Source of the DNA: Solanum dulcamara
Lineage: Eukaryota; Streptophyta; Magnoliopsida; Solanales; Solanaceae
NCBI RefSeq assembly: GCF_947179165.1
Contig: NC_077244.1
Span: forward strand, 12,716,949 to 12,780,948
Length of the DNA stretch: 64,000 nt
Direction of reading: 5' to 3'
The translations under genes were made by a program, and so were the position numbers. Of the stretch, positions 35,026 to 47,931 are shown piece by piece. Every line of letters begins with the position of its first letter. Within the stretch, counting starts at the first letter, position 1. The notes beneath the pieces are model-generated. The model was not told where the DNA came from. It saw only the letters and a list, made by a program, of their open reading frames with translations, and made no database searches.

Positions 35026-36467
35026 AAGCCAAATAGAGTTAATAAATGAAATGTACGAGTATGTAATATAGTTGAAAGAGAACTTACTCATAGATACTAA
35101 CTTGACTCAAGGAATTCAACTATGAAAATAACTCAACTCAATAAAGATGCAAGTTCAAAAATATGCAATGTCTTTAAGTCGACTCAATCATAGTTTTTCA
35201 AATCGACTCAATCGTATGCAATCTCAATCAAGTTAAATCATTAATTTTGTATTATTATTAGTAAATATCTCTAACCAACAACCATCACCATATGAGCGAC
35301 TGATGTACAACAAAGAGGTGGTATTGCCACACCCATCCAATCCTTTCTCAGGGTAAGAAATAAATCACTATCATTGGATTCACAATAAATCAAAGTCCAT
35401 CATTTTGGGTCTTAAAAGGTTTAACCCTCTATCTTATGCTGGCTATGTAGTTCATGGAATTTAAGTTGTAACTATACTCTTACCCAAATCGATGTTCAAT
35501 ACTACTTTCAAAATATATGATGCTCATATCTATCAGGTAAAATATTCAAATCATCTTATCTAGTCTCATTGGACCCTTTTCAAAACTCATTCTCATCACA
35601 AATCATCATGCTTTTTCATTAAAAAAAAGCATGCTATCAAGCTCAATCAAATCTCCTCAAAATTCTATCTCAAGCAATCATTTATACTCAAACTACTTAA
35701 GTTTAAATAATAACACTTTTAAAGACTTCTCCAACTCAACTCATTCTCATTCAAGACATTCAAAAAGCATGCTTTAAGACTCAATCATTGCATATAGTAT
35801 TTAAATGTCAAAACTCAATTTAAATGCAAACTCAAACTCTTTTAAAATTAATGCTTATGCTCAAATCATCAAAGTTATTTCAGTAAAATATGCTTTCAAA
35901 AAATCATTCACATCACGTCAAAACTCTTCCTCGATTTTAATCAATCATGCTAGATCCTCATACTCATTTAGACTCAATATATATATATATATATATATAT
36001 GTGTATATATATATATATGTAATATTAATTTAAATCACTCTCTTCATCAATGCATTAAATTCTTCATCTTTACTAAAAAATGTGTATGTAAAATTCATAA
36101 TTATCAAGTCAATTAGGGTTCACAGAAAAGTAGCCATGAAAAACAATTCCAAATAATTGAGAGATAGAAAACAACAATAATTTGATTACATAATTATATG
36201 GAACTCAATAGAAGAAGAATTAACTCTTTCAGAATTTAAGAAATTGGGTTAGACTTAACTCATTCTAAACAATCGATAGAATTTAGATGTAGGGCGCGTG
36301 GATGAACTCAATCTAACGCGATGAATAGCCTTACATACTTGGAAATCAAAGGGACGATCGAGGCTTGAAGGAATGTCTTGAAAACCTTGAACCCTTGCTT
36401 TCTTTCTTCTCTCAAATTCTTTTCTGTCAACATTCTAAGTCTTGAATGAGAGAACATAGCCTTTGGG

Positions 36468-36476
36468 TTTTTATAA
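36468..36476 (-). promoter_or_regulatory. TATA-like box in element A 5' LTR
   Basis: The minus strand reads TTATAAAAA, about 100 bp downstream in sense of the GC-rich patch. Confidence 0.5.
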
Positions 36477-37125
36477 GGGACGAATTTTAGTCCTACAATG
36501 GCTTGGGGTAAGTTTGGGAAAGATGGAAAAGGTCTGAAATGACCTTCCTTAAGAGAATATCTAAAAAATAGGGTCGGGCGCAGTGCTGGCATGCCTCCCT
36601 AGGCCCTAAACTGCTGTGTCTTATTTCTGGCGCACTGATGGAGCACCACCCCAAGCCCCAAACTACTGCAGCGCTAGTCTCTGGTAAAATGGTCATAACA
36701 TTTATACTCCAAACTCAGAATGAGACAATTTGTGGCATTGGAAAGACTCAAATACCTTTAAGTTGATAGGTCATGGGCCACCTAAATTTAAATATTCCAA
36801 AAGTTATGATCGTTTGAAGTTAACCCTTATATGATCTTATACGAAAGCTCAATCGATAAAAGATCGTTGAACTCGACTTAGTACTAGAAGTTCCTTACGA
36901 CCCTAATTCATATTTAATATACTTTAAATACTTAGACCTAAAACATAAACATAATTAGAAGTCATCGAGCTCGGGCTTACACGAATAAGAAGAATGGCTC
37001 AGGTCTTAGTTTAAAAAATTTCGTGTTACAATAGATTGAGCAGAAGTGTACTGGTGGTTCTTACTATAGTAAGTTCATCTCTTATATCCGTGCTCAGAGG
37101 TTGATTGATAGAGGTTTTATATCTT

Positions 37126-37219
37126 ATACGATAAATATTTTGCTCATTTGATCTTTTATGTTGTCTTAAAATTACTAATTATATAAATTTAAACATATAT
37201 GGCGTAATACATGGGAAGT
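37126..37219. other. short AT-rich junction between Tekay-2 remnant and element D
   Basis: No recognisable coding match. It ends GAAGT (37215-37219), the 5 bases that would be the left TSD of element D; the right copy is outside the window. Confidence 0.4.
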
Positions 37220-37474
37220 TGTCACAACCCAGCCCACCAGGCCATACTACTCCAACACCTAGATAGGAGAAGTCTTAGAAAATATCATGCAAAAGTTTAA
37301 TAAATACCCAAAATAACAGCCTAAAAAGTCAAGAATATACTATAATTGAATATTTTTTAAGAAATAATTCTAAGGTTTATTAAAATGATACTTTAACACC
37401 ATAGGAATACTAGTCTAAGTAGGTACAAGAGCATCTAAGAGTACAATTTAAAAATGAAAAACAAGACACAGCTC
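37220..37474 (-). repeat. 3' LTR of element D, first part
   Basis: Starts TGTCACAACCCAGCC and matches 60290-60545 of the partner LTR. It ends in AGCTC (37470-37474), the left TSD of element C; the LTR resumes at 55016. Confidence 0.85.
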
Positions 37475-38765
37475 TGTCACGACCCGAATCTGGGTGTGAT
37501 GGCACTCATCTCAATCCACCGAGATAAGTTACCTTAATACCCAACGGAAAGTAGATGTGGAAGAAAACAAAATAAATTAAAATTTAACTTAATCAAAAAT
37601 ACATAAAACAAACTCAAATTCACCCAAGATTGGTTGTCATATGTACAAGCTACTAATACATTATCTAAGTATGAAAGAAAATACAGTCACAATATCTTAT
37701 TCTCTAGAATAGGACTAAAACATATTAAAGAGTAAGAGGTGTCTGCTAGATGGATGTAACAGCTACTTCAACACTCGAGATGATAGCCTCAGATGTGGTA
37801 TAGAACACTAAGAGATCAAGCAGGTCCGGGCTCACAACCTACACAAGTATAGAAGCAAGGGGTGAAGTACCAAACAACACGGTACTCAACAAGTGGACAA
37901 CTAAAACTAAGCAAAGCTCAATAGATACAAGTACTTATGTCCCTCCAACCGAACCTCCTTAACTACAACCTGCATAAAACCAGCCCAACTCTATACTTGT
38001 ACAATCACAACAGTAATACAGTCCACGAATACTCATCAATAGTCTTATCAATGAATCATATCAAGTCAAGTTCAGCGTATACAGAGCAATAAGTGGTAAA
38101 CACGAATTCACAAATATCAACAAAATGCGATGCAATGCATTGAGATGATGCATGTCTGTCCTATCGGTACACATCCGCTGAATTACAGTCCGAAACCCAT
38201 GGGAAATATTTTTGTCCATATAACCTGCCATGGAGCATGTGGCCCATCCCCTCAATATATATCCTTCCATGGAGTGTGTGGATCGACCCTTTTGTTTCAT
38301 AATACCTATCATGGAGCGTGTGGCCCGACCTCTTTGTTTAATAATACCTACCACTGAGCGTGTGGCCGACCCTTTTTGTTTCATATCATTTTCAGTCTCA
38401 ACATAATATGTCAGAACCAATGCAATTATTTCATGTTCATATAATTCACGATAATAACATGACAACAATAATAATTTTTACTATCTCACATCAACATAGT
38501 CATTTCACATGTCCAAAACAAAACTCATAATCACAACATATTAATTCCACCAATGTATGTCATTAGATCACCATTTTATACCCATCATCTCCATTTTTAA
38601 GGGCAATCATATCGTCAATAACCCATTCCAATTCTCATTACACCCCAGTACACATAACACAGAAATACAAATATCTACAAGCAATCACTCTAGACTTAAG
38701 CCTTCCTTTTTCGTTGAGCCTTCAAGTCAACGTAATCTATTTAATAAATAATCACAATAAGAATT
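37475..38765 (-). repeat. 3' LTR of element C, first part
   Basis: Starts TGTCACGACCCG and aligns with 52729-54055. It includes the degraded double hairpin (CTACACAAGTATAG at 37839-37852) and a tandem array (38229-38390). Element B interrupts it after GAATT (38761-38765). Confidence 0.9.
38229..38390 (-). repeat. tandem array of about 42-bp units in LTR C (left copy)
   Basis: Four units with the core CATGGAGCGTGTGGCCCGACC starting at 38229, 38267, 38309 and 38351. The partner LTR has the same four-unit array at 53479-53640, so the array predates the element's last insertion. Confidence 0.8.
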
Positions 38766-40599
38766 TATCACGCCCCGGGAGGGTACCCAAGACGTAACTG
38801 CCACTCAGAAACCATTTTTGGCTCCCAAGCGAACCACATAGCCCGATCACACATCCGTTCATTCATTCAATCAGTGGAAGATGAAAAGAATAAAGAGAAT
38901 ATTTGGTGGGCAACTCAAAACATCAATCTAACTCAAAAAATAAAGTCCATGGGTCAACGAATCAACTCTAATATTTGTCATTAAAAATAGTTTGACAAAA
39001 AAAATTTAAGGAAAGAAATACTCAATCGACCCTTCACTATCTAGTATATGAAGTCTCTATCACTACTATCAAATTGGTACAAATGGCATGTTCATGGCTA
39101 TCTCAAATCAAAATGAAAAGGGCTAACTCGATGCAAGAATGATATAAGCGGCGTCCTCCGGATGAAGGGAAGGACTCACCAATACGCTGAGTATGTATAG
39201 ATCCTTAATGGTGCTTCTATTGACGATCTCTTAACCTGTCTCTGCATCATAAAATGATGCAGGTCCAAATGGACGTCAGTATGTAGAATATACGAGTATG
39301 TAATATGGCAAAATAAAACATACCTCAAGGAAGAGTAACGCTGGTTCAAATATCTCAACTCTGAAAGGTAAGAGAGACTCAATCAAAGTGTCATAAGTCT
39401 AAAGTAAGAATACAATTTAGAAAAAGACCAATCATAGACCATTCAATCCAGTGTGATCATGTACGATACAATTCAATTAAATCATTCAATCCAATCTAAT
39501 TATATGTCATTCTATTCAACCCAATCACATATCACCTAATCCAATCCATCACACATCAACTAACCCGATCCAATCGTACATAATCCAATCACATATCATC
39601 TAATTCAATCTGATCATATACAATCAACTCAACAATCAACTCAAAGGACTCAACTCAATAACTATGCAAATTAAATTATGCAATGTTTTACAATCCAACT
39701 CAATCATCAACCAATCTCAATCGAACCAATCATATCATGCACAAACTACTCAATTTGGGAGTATCTCTAACTGACAACAATCCCACCACATATATAAAGG
39801 TGATGCACAACGAGTCACGCCGTTGCTCCATCCGTTCATACTTGCTAAGGTATGAACGACTCAAACCAATCATGGATCCGTCAATCAATCAAGTCCTATC
39901 ATTTCAGGATAATGAAATAGGGAAACATCCAACACGGTACAATCCCTTCCTACGTTGGCGGCATAGTTTATGGGATTCGAGTATGGACTATACTCTTACC
40001 CAATTTGGTACTCAATACTCCTCCCAAGACTCAATACGCGCATAGCTATTAAGTGAGTAAAATATTTAAAATACTCATTTAGCCTCATCGGACTCTTTCA
40101 AATCAACTCATTTAGTCTCATTAGACTCTTTTCAAAATTTCAATCAAATTTGGCCTCATTGGACCCTCTTTTCAAAACGACTCATCTCCAATCATCAAAC
40201 TCTTCTCTTGAAAAATCTATACAAATCTCAAAATTTACATTTTCAAATAAAAATAATGCTCAACTCATTTATACTCCAAATACTCATGTTCATAAATAAT
40301 TAAAAGACTTCTCAAACTCAACTCAGGCTTAAACTCTTTTAATCGTAGATGAAAATAATCATCCTTTAAAAGTCAAAATAATGTGTAAATAGTTTATGCA
40401 AAAATGTTCACAAAACATTTATTGAAAACTCTTTCTCAAAAGATTATTTATTTTCAAAATATTTGTAAGACTCCAACCACATCAATTTAGGTAAATCACA
40501 TATCACATGGTCACATTAGACTCCAATCCATTTCATCACACAACCTCCTCATCAACATAATCTCTTCATCAATCATTCTACATATATTAAATAATTACC

Positions 40600-40740
40600 A
40601 TTCACATCATCATTCACACCATCATCAAAACATCATCATTCGCATCATTATCAAAACATCATCATTCGCATCATTATCAACATCATCATCCACATCATTA
40701 TCAATTATTATCATCACCTCATTGTCAAATATCATCGTCA
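40600..40740. repeat. imperfect CAT/ATC microsatellite in LTR B
   Basis: Runs of CATCAT broken by cattcac, cattcgc and aaaacat words. The same stretch occurs at about 45560-45725 in the partner LTR and at about 63680-63815 in element E. Confidence 0.8.
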
Positions 40741-41395
40741 CATCAATATCAAATGTCTACTCCACAATCTTTATTTTAGTATTATGTTCAATTTATAGAA
40801 GCAAAAGGACATTCTTAATTATCCAATTCATTCTTTTCATTCCAATCAATACACATATACACAAAACCATCCATCTCAACCTCGAAACATTTATGATAAG
40901 AAATCTCATTTTGGGTTCATGTGAAGGAAATATGAATTCATACTCTCAACAAAACTCAACTCAAGAATATCATCAATACCTATAAATCTATATACAAAGA
41001 TACATTTGTAGTCAATAATATGAAAGATAACTATTTAGTAACTCAAGTCATTAAAATCATCAATCAACCAATAGTATCTAAAAACATTCTATAGTTTAGG
41101 AAAACTTTCAAGAAAACCTTCCTAGAAGGTTTAACTCTTTCACAACTCCTATCCAACACATCTATGGGCATATGGAAGAACTCAATACATATTTTAGGTT
41201 AGCCTTACATACCTTGTTTGAAGACTTTGAAGAAACCTTGATGTTAGGTCTTCAATGGAAGGCTTGAATTCTTGAAGCATCTGGAAGGCAATCTTTGTTG
41301 GAGAAGGATTTGAAGAAGAAAAGAGGGCAATTTCTAGGGCTTTTTAGAGAGAGAGGGAGGACTGAAAAATGGTCCAAAATTGTTTCAAGGATAGG

Positions 41396-41404
41396 TATAT
41401 ATAA
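41396..41404 (-). promoter_or_regulatory. TATA-like box in LTR B
   Basis: The minus strand reads TTATATATA, preserved at 46362-46370 in the partner LTR. It lies about 70 bp downstream in sense of the GTGGCGCG dyads. Confidence 0.5.
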
Positions 41405-41474
41405 TTAGGAAAAAGTCCAAGTTGCCCCTCTTCAAAAATCTGGAATAATTGGGCAAAAATCTTGCTGGCACTAT

Positions 41475-41606
41475 AGTGGCGCGTCGCGCCACTACAGCGC
41501 CAAGCCAAAATAAGCTTAAAACCCTGCACATCTAAAGTGGCACGTCGCGCCAAGGACCAAACTACTGAGGCTATTTTCTGGCGCTATAGTGGCGCGTCGC
41601 GCCACT
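41475..41606. repeat. cluster of GTGGCGCG-T-CGCGCCAC dyads in LTR B
   Basis: Two perfect copies of AGTGGCGCG-T-CGCGCCACT (41475-41493 and 41588-41606) flank a variant AGTGGCACGTCGCGCCA at 41536. The partner LTR has one 17-bp perfect copy at 46544-46560 and a variant near 46493. This is a GC island in otherwise AT-rich DNA. Confidence 0.85.
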
Positions 41607-42033
41607 GGAGCGCCAAACCTAATTTCCTGTAGGGGTCGCCCAGGTCTGAAATTCATGCAGTACTAGTCTGTAGTAAAATGGTCATAACATTTGACTCCGA
41701 ACTCCAAAAAATGCAATCTTGGTGGAGTTGGAAAGAAGACGCAAAAACCTTTAATTTGGTAGGTCGTGGTCTACCCAGTTCATCATATTTTAGTAGATAT
41801 AGTCATTTGAAGTTGACCCTAATACTAACTCATCCGAAAACTTAATCGATTGGAGTTCTTTAGACTCGGTTTGGTGCTAGAAATTCCTTATGACCCCTAA
41901 ACACATCTAACGCACTCCAAATACTTAGAAATTAACCCTAACTCATATATATAATTACAAGTCCTTCGGTTGGAGGCTACACACACATAAAGAAATGTTC
42001 GAATCTTAGCGAAAAATTTTGGGGGGTGTTACA

Positions 42034-43702
42034 ATATCTCCCACTTGGGATCTTTCGTCCTCGACTGAAGATCAAGCAAAGCTGGACTCGAGGAATGAAT
42101 AACAATTGTGACTCAATCACATCAACAAATCAACCAATCAAGATGTTTGGAAAATCAACTACCCCCGCTCAAGAATAACAAATCGAGTTAAGTCAAGAGT
42201 AGGGACATCTCCTTTAACACACTTATCAATAGGAACGAATAGAACATCAAAACTCTACCAAACGAATCATTCAAACATCTACATCTTCAACCGTCGAACT
42301 CCAATTTATGAGCGACATTCCCGATCCTCTTCACAATTTCATGAGGTCAATATATTGATGCCCAAACTTCCCCTTCTTTCCAAGCCTCATAGCACCCTTC
42401 ACATACCTCCAATCTTTCCCCCAAATGCTATTATTAGCCTACTACCATCACTCTCACAGTGACAACCATACACTCAAGCTTATTACTCTAACTACCTCAC
42501 TCACATCTAAGAGTTGTCATGCTTACTCTAACACTTGTACCCTTATCATTGTATGAGCTCTTTCCTGGAGACACACTAACATACTCTTACCTATCTATTG
42601 CTCATCCCAAGTTCTCATCTCGCTCCTCCTCCACACATTTATCCTCGACTAGACAAGTACAACACAACTATCACAATCGGGAAGCACTCACTTTCCCTCA
42701 TCTACTCTTGCTCTACTCCATCTACTATCATCTTGGCCAACTCATCACTATCGAAAGTTCAAGACTTACTTTGGCTCATTACCCTATCATCTCCCCCTTA
42801 GCTTAAAGGCATCAACTAAAGGATACTAACTAGTCACTCAAAGCAACTCACAATTTAGAACCTCATATAACTCTATACTATTTCATATATATATCTTAAG
42901 CCTCTTCTTACCAAATGACTTAGCCTCAACTCACTACTTACATTTGAGGGTCACATACCCCTTTTTCCATGACACGTACTCCTCATGAGTTAATATCCTA
43001 ATCTCTTGCATATGTCATGTCCAGCCTACTGAATCAAACCTTAAACTAGCACTATCATAATCATTCACTACACCTCGTTACTCACCTTATAAATACTCCA
43101 CCCTAGCTACAGGTCTCAATCAACCACCATTCTCACTATTTGATTTCTACTCCTATAACTCCCTTTTTCTAACTCTACAACCGTCATCTCAACCATAGCT
43201 CTTCATGCCTCGGATCACACTCCATTAGATGGTAATACTTATCACTCAGACACACAACTTCCCCCTCAAAGGTAACATTCAAATCGAGATGTAGAGATGA
43301 GATTTCTCGGATACATCTCACTCTGACTCAACGCACGATCCATATGAATGAGAGTACATCTTTCCAGATCAATAGAGTTAAGCACAGTAATCGGCTCCTC
43401 TCAAGCTTTGTGCAGTCTCTTTGCTTCCTCAAGACTTTATCTTAACTCATCAATAAGAATCTCATACCTACCGTTTCAACTACCTTGAGTATGAGGGGTA
43501 GTCGAACGGATATGAGCAACGCACGAATCAGAAGGGAACATTCATAGAGTTAAACTCTTTCGCACGAATCTAGAATATGAAAGAAGGGAAACAATTCTTA
43601 ATGTCCTATAGCCTCCTAATTATAAGTGTGGTGCACAACACACCTATAAGCAAGACTCTACTAGATACGGCTTCATAGACTCCCTAGGACTCTTGAACTC
43701 TA
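42034..43702 (-). other. non-coding internal region of element B
   Basis: No gag or pol. It opens beside the left LTR with atatctcccacttggg, whose complement is the purine-rich tract expected at a 3' LTR. The remainder is C/T/A-rich sequence related to element A's internal region. Confidence 0.7.
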
Positions 43703-43715
43703 TGCTCTGATACTA
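43703..43715 (-). promoter_or_regulatory. primer-binding site, tRNA-iMet type, of element B
   Basis: The minus strand reads TAGTATCAGAGCA, one base from the canonical TGGTATCAGAGCA, four bases inside the 5' LTR. Confidence 0.7.
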
Positions 43716-43719
43716 TGTT

Positions 43720-46700
43720 TGTCACGCCTCGGGAGGGTACCCTAGAAGTAAACGACACTAAGAAACCATTTCTAGCTCCCAAGCAAACCACATAGCCCGA
43801 TCACACATCCGTTTATTCATTCAATCAGTGGAAGACGTAAATAATAAAGAGAATATTTGGTGGGCAACACAAAACATCAATCTAACTCAAAGAATAAAGG
43901 CCATGGGCCAACGAATCAACTCTAATATTTGTCATTAAAAATAGTTTGACAAGAATAATTTAAGGAAAGAAATACTCAATCGACCCTTCACTATCTAATC
44001 TATGAAGCCTCTATCACTACTATCAAATTAGTGTCAATGACTTGTTCATGGCTACCTAAAATCAAAATGAAAAGGGCTAACTCGATGCAAGAATAATATA
44101 AGCGGTGTTCTCCAGATAATAGGAAGGACTCACCAATACGCTGAGTGTGTATAGATCCTCAATGGTGCTTCTATTGACGATCTCTTAACCTGTCTCTACA
44201 TCATAAAATGATGCAAGTCCAAATGGATATCAGTACGTGGAATGTACGAGTATGTAATATGGCAGAATGAAACATACCTCAAGGAAGAGTAACACTGGTT
44301 CAAATATCTCAACTCCGAAAGGTAAGAGAGACTCAATCAAAGTGTCATAAGTCTAAAGTAAGAATACAATATAGACAACCACCAATCATAGACCATCCAA
44401 TCCAGTCTGATCATATACAATACAATTCAATTAAATCATTCAATCAAATCTAATTATATGTCATTTTATTCAACCTAATCACATATCACCTAATCCAATC
44501 CATCACACATCAACTAACCCGATCTAATCGTATATAATCCAATCACATATCATCTAATCCAATCCGATCATATACAATCAACTCAATAATCAACTCAACA
44601 ATCAACTCAAAGGACTCAACTCAATAACTATGCAAATTAAATTATGCAATGTTTTATAATCCAACTCAATCATCAACCAATCTCAATCGAACCAATCATA
44701 TCATGCACAAACCACTCAATTTGGGAGTTTCTCTAACCGACAACAATCCCACCACCTATATATAGGTGATGCACAATGAGTCACGCCGTTGCTCCGTCCG
44801 TTCATACTTACCAAGGTATGAACGACTCAAACCAATCATGGATCCGTCAATCAATCAAGTCCTATCATTTCAGGACACTAAAATAAGGAAACATCCGACA
44901 CGGTACAATCCCTTCCTACGTTGGCGGCATAGTTTATGGGATTCGAGTATGGACTATACTCTTACCCAATTCGGTGCTCAATACTCCTCCCAAGACTCAA
45001 TACGCGCATAGCTATTAAGTGAGTAAAATATTTAAAATACTTATTTAGCCTTATCGGACTCTTACAAATCAACTCATTTAGTCTCATTGGACTCATTTTA
45101 AAACTCAATCAAATCTGGCCTCATTGGACCCTCTTTTCAAAACGACTCATCTCCAATCATCAAACTCTTCTCTTTAAAAATCTATACAAATCTCAAAATT
45201 TACATTTTCAAAGAAAAATAATGCTCAACTCATTTATACTCCAAATACTCATGTTCATAAATAATTAAAAGACTTCTCAAACTCAACTCATGCTTAAACT
45301 CCTTTAAATCATAGATGAAAATAATCATTCTTTAAAACTCAAAATAGTGTGTAAATAGTTTATGCAAAAATGTTCACAAAACATTTATTGAAAACTCTTT
45401 ATCAAAAGATTATTTATTTTCAAAATATTTGTAAGACTCCAACCACATCAATTTAGGTAAATCACATATCACATGGTCACATTAGACTTCAATCCATTTC
45501 ATCACACAACCTCCTCATCAACATAATCTCTCCATCAATCATTCTACATATATTAAATAATTACCATTCACATCATCATTCACACCATCATCAAAACATC
45601 ATCATTCGCATCATTATCAAAACATCATCATTTGCATCATTATCAACATCATCATCCACATCATTATTAATTATTATCATCACCTCATTGTCAAATATCA
45701 TTGTCACATCAATATCAAATGTCTATTCCACAATCTTCATTTTAGTACTATGTTCAATTTATAGAAGCAAAAGGACATTCTTAACTATCTAATTCATTCT
45801 TTTCATTTCAATCAATACACATATACACAAAACCATCCATCTCAACCTCGAAACATTTATGACAGGAAATCTCATCTTGGGTTCATGTGAATGAAACATG
45901 AATCCATACTCTCAATAAAACTCAACTCAAGAATATCATCAATACCTATAAATCTATATACAAAGATACATTTGTAGTCAATAATATGAAAGATAACTAT
46001 TTAGTAACTCAAGTCATTAAAATCATCAATCAACCAATAGTATCTAAAAACATTCTATAGTTTAGGAAAACTTTCAAGAAAACCTTCCTAGAAGGTTCAA
46101 CTCTTTCACAACTCCTATCCAACACATCTATGGGTATATGGAAGAACTCAATCCATATTTTCGGTTAGCCTTACATACCTTGTTTGAAGACTTTGAAGAA
46201 ACCTTGATGTTAGGTCTTCAATAGAAGGCTTGAATTCTTGAAGCATCTTGAAGGCAATCTTTGTTGGAGAAGGATTTGAAGAAGAAGAGAGGGAAATTTC
46301 TAGGGCTTTTTAGAGAGAAAGGAAGGACTGAAAAATTGTCCAAAAACGTTCCAAGGATAGGTATATATAATTAGGAAAAAGTCGAAGTTGCCCCTCTTCA
46401 AAAATTAGGAAACATTGGGCAAAAATCTTGCTGGCGCTATAGTGGACTACGGCGCCAAGCCAAAATAGGCTTAAAATCCTGCACATCTAATAGTGGCGTG
46501 TCGCGCCAAGGACTAAACTCTGAGGCTGTTTTCTGGCGGTATTGTGGCGCGTCGCGCCACTGAAGCGCCAAGCCTAATTTCCTGCAGGGGTTGCCCAGGT
46601 CTGACATTCCTGCAGTACTAGTCTGTAGTAAAATGGTCATAACTTTTGACTCTGAACTTCAAAAAATGCAATCTTGGTGGAGTTGGTCCTAATACTAACT

Positions 46701-46902
46701 GATCTGAAAACTTAATCGATTGGAGTTTTTAGACTCGATTTGGTGCTAGAGATCCCTTATGACCTTTAAACACATCTAATATACTCTAAATACTTAGGAA
46801 TTAATCCTAACTCATATATATAATTACAAGTCCTTCAATTTGAGGCTACACACACGTGAAGAAATGTTCGAATCTTAGCAAAGAATTTTGGGGGTTGTTA
46901 CA
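43720..46902 (-). repeat. 5' LTR of element B
   Basis: Partner of 38766-42033; plus-strand ends TGTCACGCCTCGG and GGGTTGTTACA. Relative to its partner it lacks about 40 bases around the first GTGGCGCG dyad (near 46440) and another stretch after the island. Confidence 0.9.
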
Positions 46903-46907
46903 GATTT

Positions 46908-47578
46908 TGAAACTAACAACCCCCTTATTACCATATGTCTAGCCTAGACCCAAAAATTTAAGCAAATCTATAAAAATGTTTCTAATTTTGATGCCACTTA
47001 ACATGTCAACTCCCATATTTTCTAAATTTCAAAACTAGGGTTAAACCTCAATTAAATTGAATAATCACTTTAAAACTTGAGTCTTTCGTAACGCTTCCGA
47101 ACGATCATAATTTGTTAAAATATATAATCTTCATAAGAATACGGATCCAATGACACCTATATTGCTATATCTATTTTCGAATCAAAAATTGGGTCAAAAA
47201 TTTATTGAAGTCAAATATGAAATTTTCTTGTCGATTATGTTCACTCATGATAAAATAAACTCACATGTCAAATTTCAGCTAAAATGGATCGTTATTCGAC
47301 CCCCAAATCAAGATTTTATGTGAAGAACCCTAGGGTCATATTTTCTTATTTCAGCGTTATTTGTCCACCAATATACCCTAAAATTATGTTCATAATCACA
47401 TAAAAATTTAATGGAAAGGATGAGAATAATTACCTTGACGCTTTGGAATGAAAATTCCTATTTTCTCTTGTCCTTTATTTTTCTTTTCCCCTTTCTTTTC
47501 TTTCTTCCTCCGTATATGTTTTTTCTAGTTTGTTCGTTCCCCGCTGCTTTCTCACATCTGATGGTTTAATGCCATCAG

Positions 47579-47666
<88 letters not shown>

Positions 47667-47921
47667 CTTTTTTATTATTATTATTTATGTATTAAAGTAA
47701 CAAACTCTACTAACTTATTTTAATAAATATAAGAAAAGTAGTATAGGGTATTAAATAAATTAATATTTTAGCCTACCAATTAAATTAATTCTGTAAAATT
47801 ATCCCTTAACTAATTAACCGAGATTACCGAAAGGTCCAAAATTTTCAACTTAAATTTACAAAATGGGTCTTCTATGAAAAGGAGGATGACTCGTTTCAAA
47901 ATTACCTAATGGTTCATTACA
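46908..47921 (-). repeat. 3' LTR of element C, second part
   Basis: Resumes after element B with tgaaactaacaa, matching 54064 onward in the partner LTR, and ends TTCATTACA at 47921. It contains a hairpin and a long AT run at 47556-47662. Confidence 0.9.
47556..47662. repeat. hairpin plus (AT)n microsatellite in LTR C
   Basis: ATCTGATGG (47556-47564) and CCATCAGAT (47572-47580) form a perfect 9-bp hairpin directly before about 80 bp of AT dinucleotides. The partner LTR keeps only the second arm, and its AT run (54721-54757) is less than half as long. Confidence 0.85.
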
Positions 47922-47931
47922 TTATCCACCA

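Larger units (their letters stand above)
34547..37030 (-). repeat. 5' LTR of element A
   Basis: Plus-strand ends TGTCACACCCC and CGTGTTACA. It holds AGGGTACCCT at 34561-34570, the hairpin pair at 35009-35045, an AT microsatellite at about 35980-36018, a TATA-like box at 36468-36476 and a GC-rich patch at 36570-36670. Confidence 0.85.
28846..37033 (-). mobile_element. non-autonomous LTR retrotransposon A, inserted in Tekay-2 pol
   Basis: LTRs at 28846-31055 and 34547-37030 with a 3.5-kb non-coding internal region. A polypurine-like minus-strand tract (caagggggaaatat) abuts the left LTR and an iMet-type primer site abuts the right LTR, so the element is minus-strand. TSD is probably GATCG (28841-28845) and GATTG (37034-37038), with three extra bases (ATA) after the LTR end. 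Excision would rejoin the Tekay-2 protease/RT reading. The LTRs are visibly diverged. Confidence 0.85.
24064..37125 (+). mobile_element. Tekay/Del-type Ty3/gypsy retrotransposon 2, interrupted and truncated
   Basis: Plus-strand element: 5' LTR (24064-26809), iMet-type primer site, gag pseudogene and start of pol. Element A interrupts pol at 28846-37033. About 90 bp of pol resume after it, then homology ends near 37125, ahead of element D at 37220. Most of RT, integrase and the 3' LTR are absent. Confidence 0.75.
38766..42033 (-). repeat. 3' LTR of element B
   Basis: Plus-strand ends TATCACGCCCCGG (TG changed to TA) and GGGGGGTGTTACA. Contents: AGGGTACCC near the terminus (38780), hairpin GCATCAT-AAA-ATGATGC (39244-39260), CAT-rich microsatellite (about 40600-40740), TATA-like box (41396-41404) and GTGGCGCGTCGCGCCAC dyads (41475-41606). 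Confidence 0.9.
38766..46902 (-). mobile_element. non-autonomous LTR retrotransposon B, inserted in the LTR of C
   Basis: LTRs at 38766-42033 and 43720-46902 enclose only 1.7 kb of non-coding sequence. TSD is GAATT (38761-38765) and GATTT (46903-46907). The primer site beside the right LTR puts it on the minus strand. By eye its LTRs are the most alike in the window over most of their length. It is the innermost element of the nest, which agrees with being the youngest. Confidence 0.9.

Noticed and set aside
39683..40045. ORF conserved in both B LTRs (39683-40045 and 44766-45011) and partly in E (62885-63130)
   Set aside because: It is antisense to the elements. The conservation is explained by LTR duplication, and the reading is broken and divergent in E.
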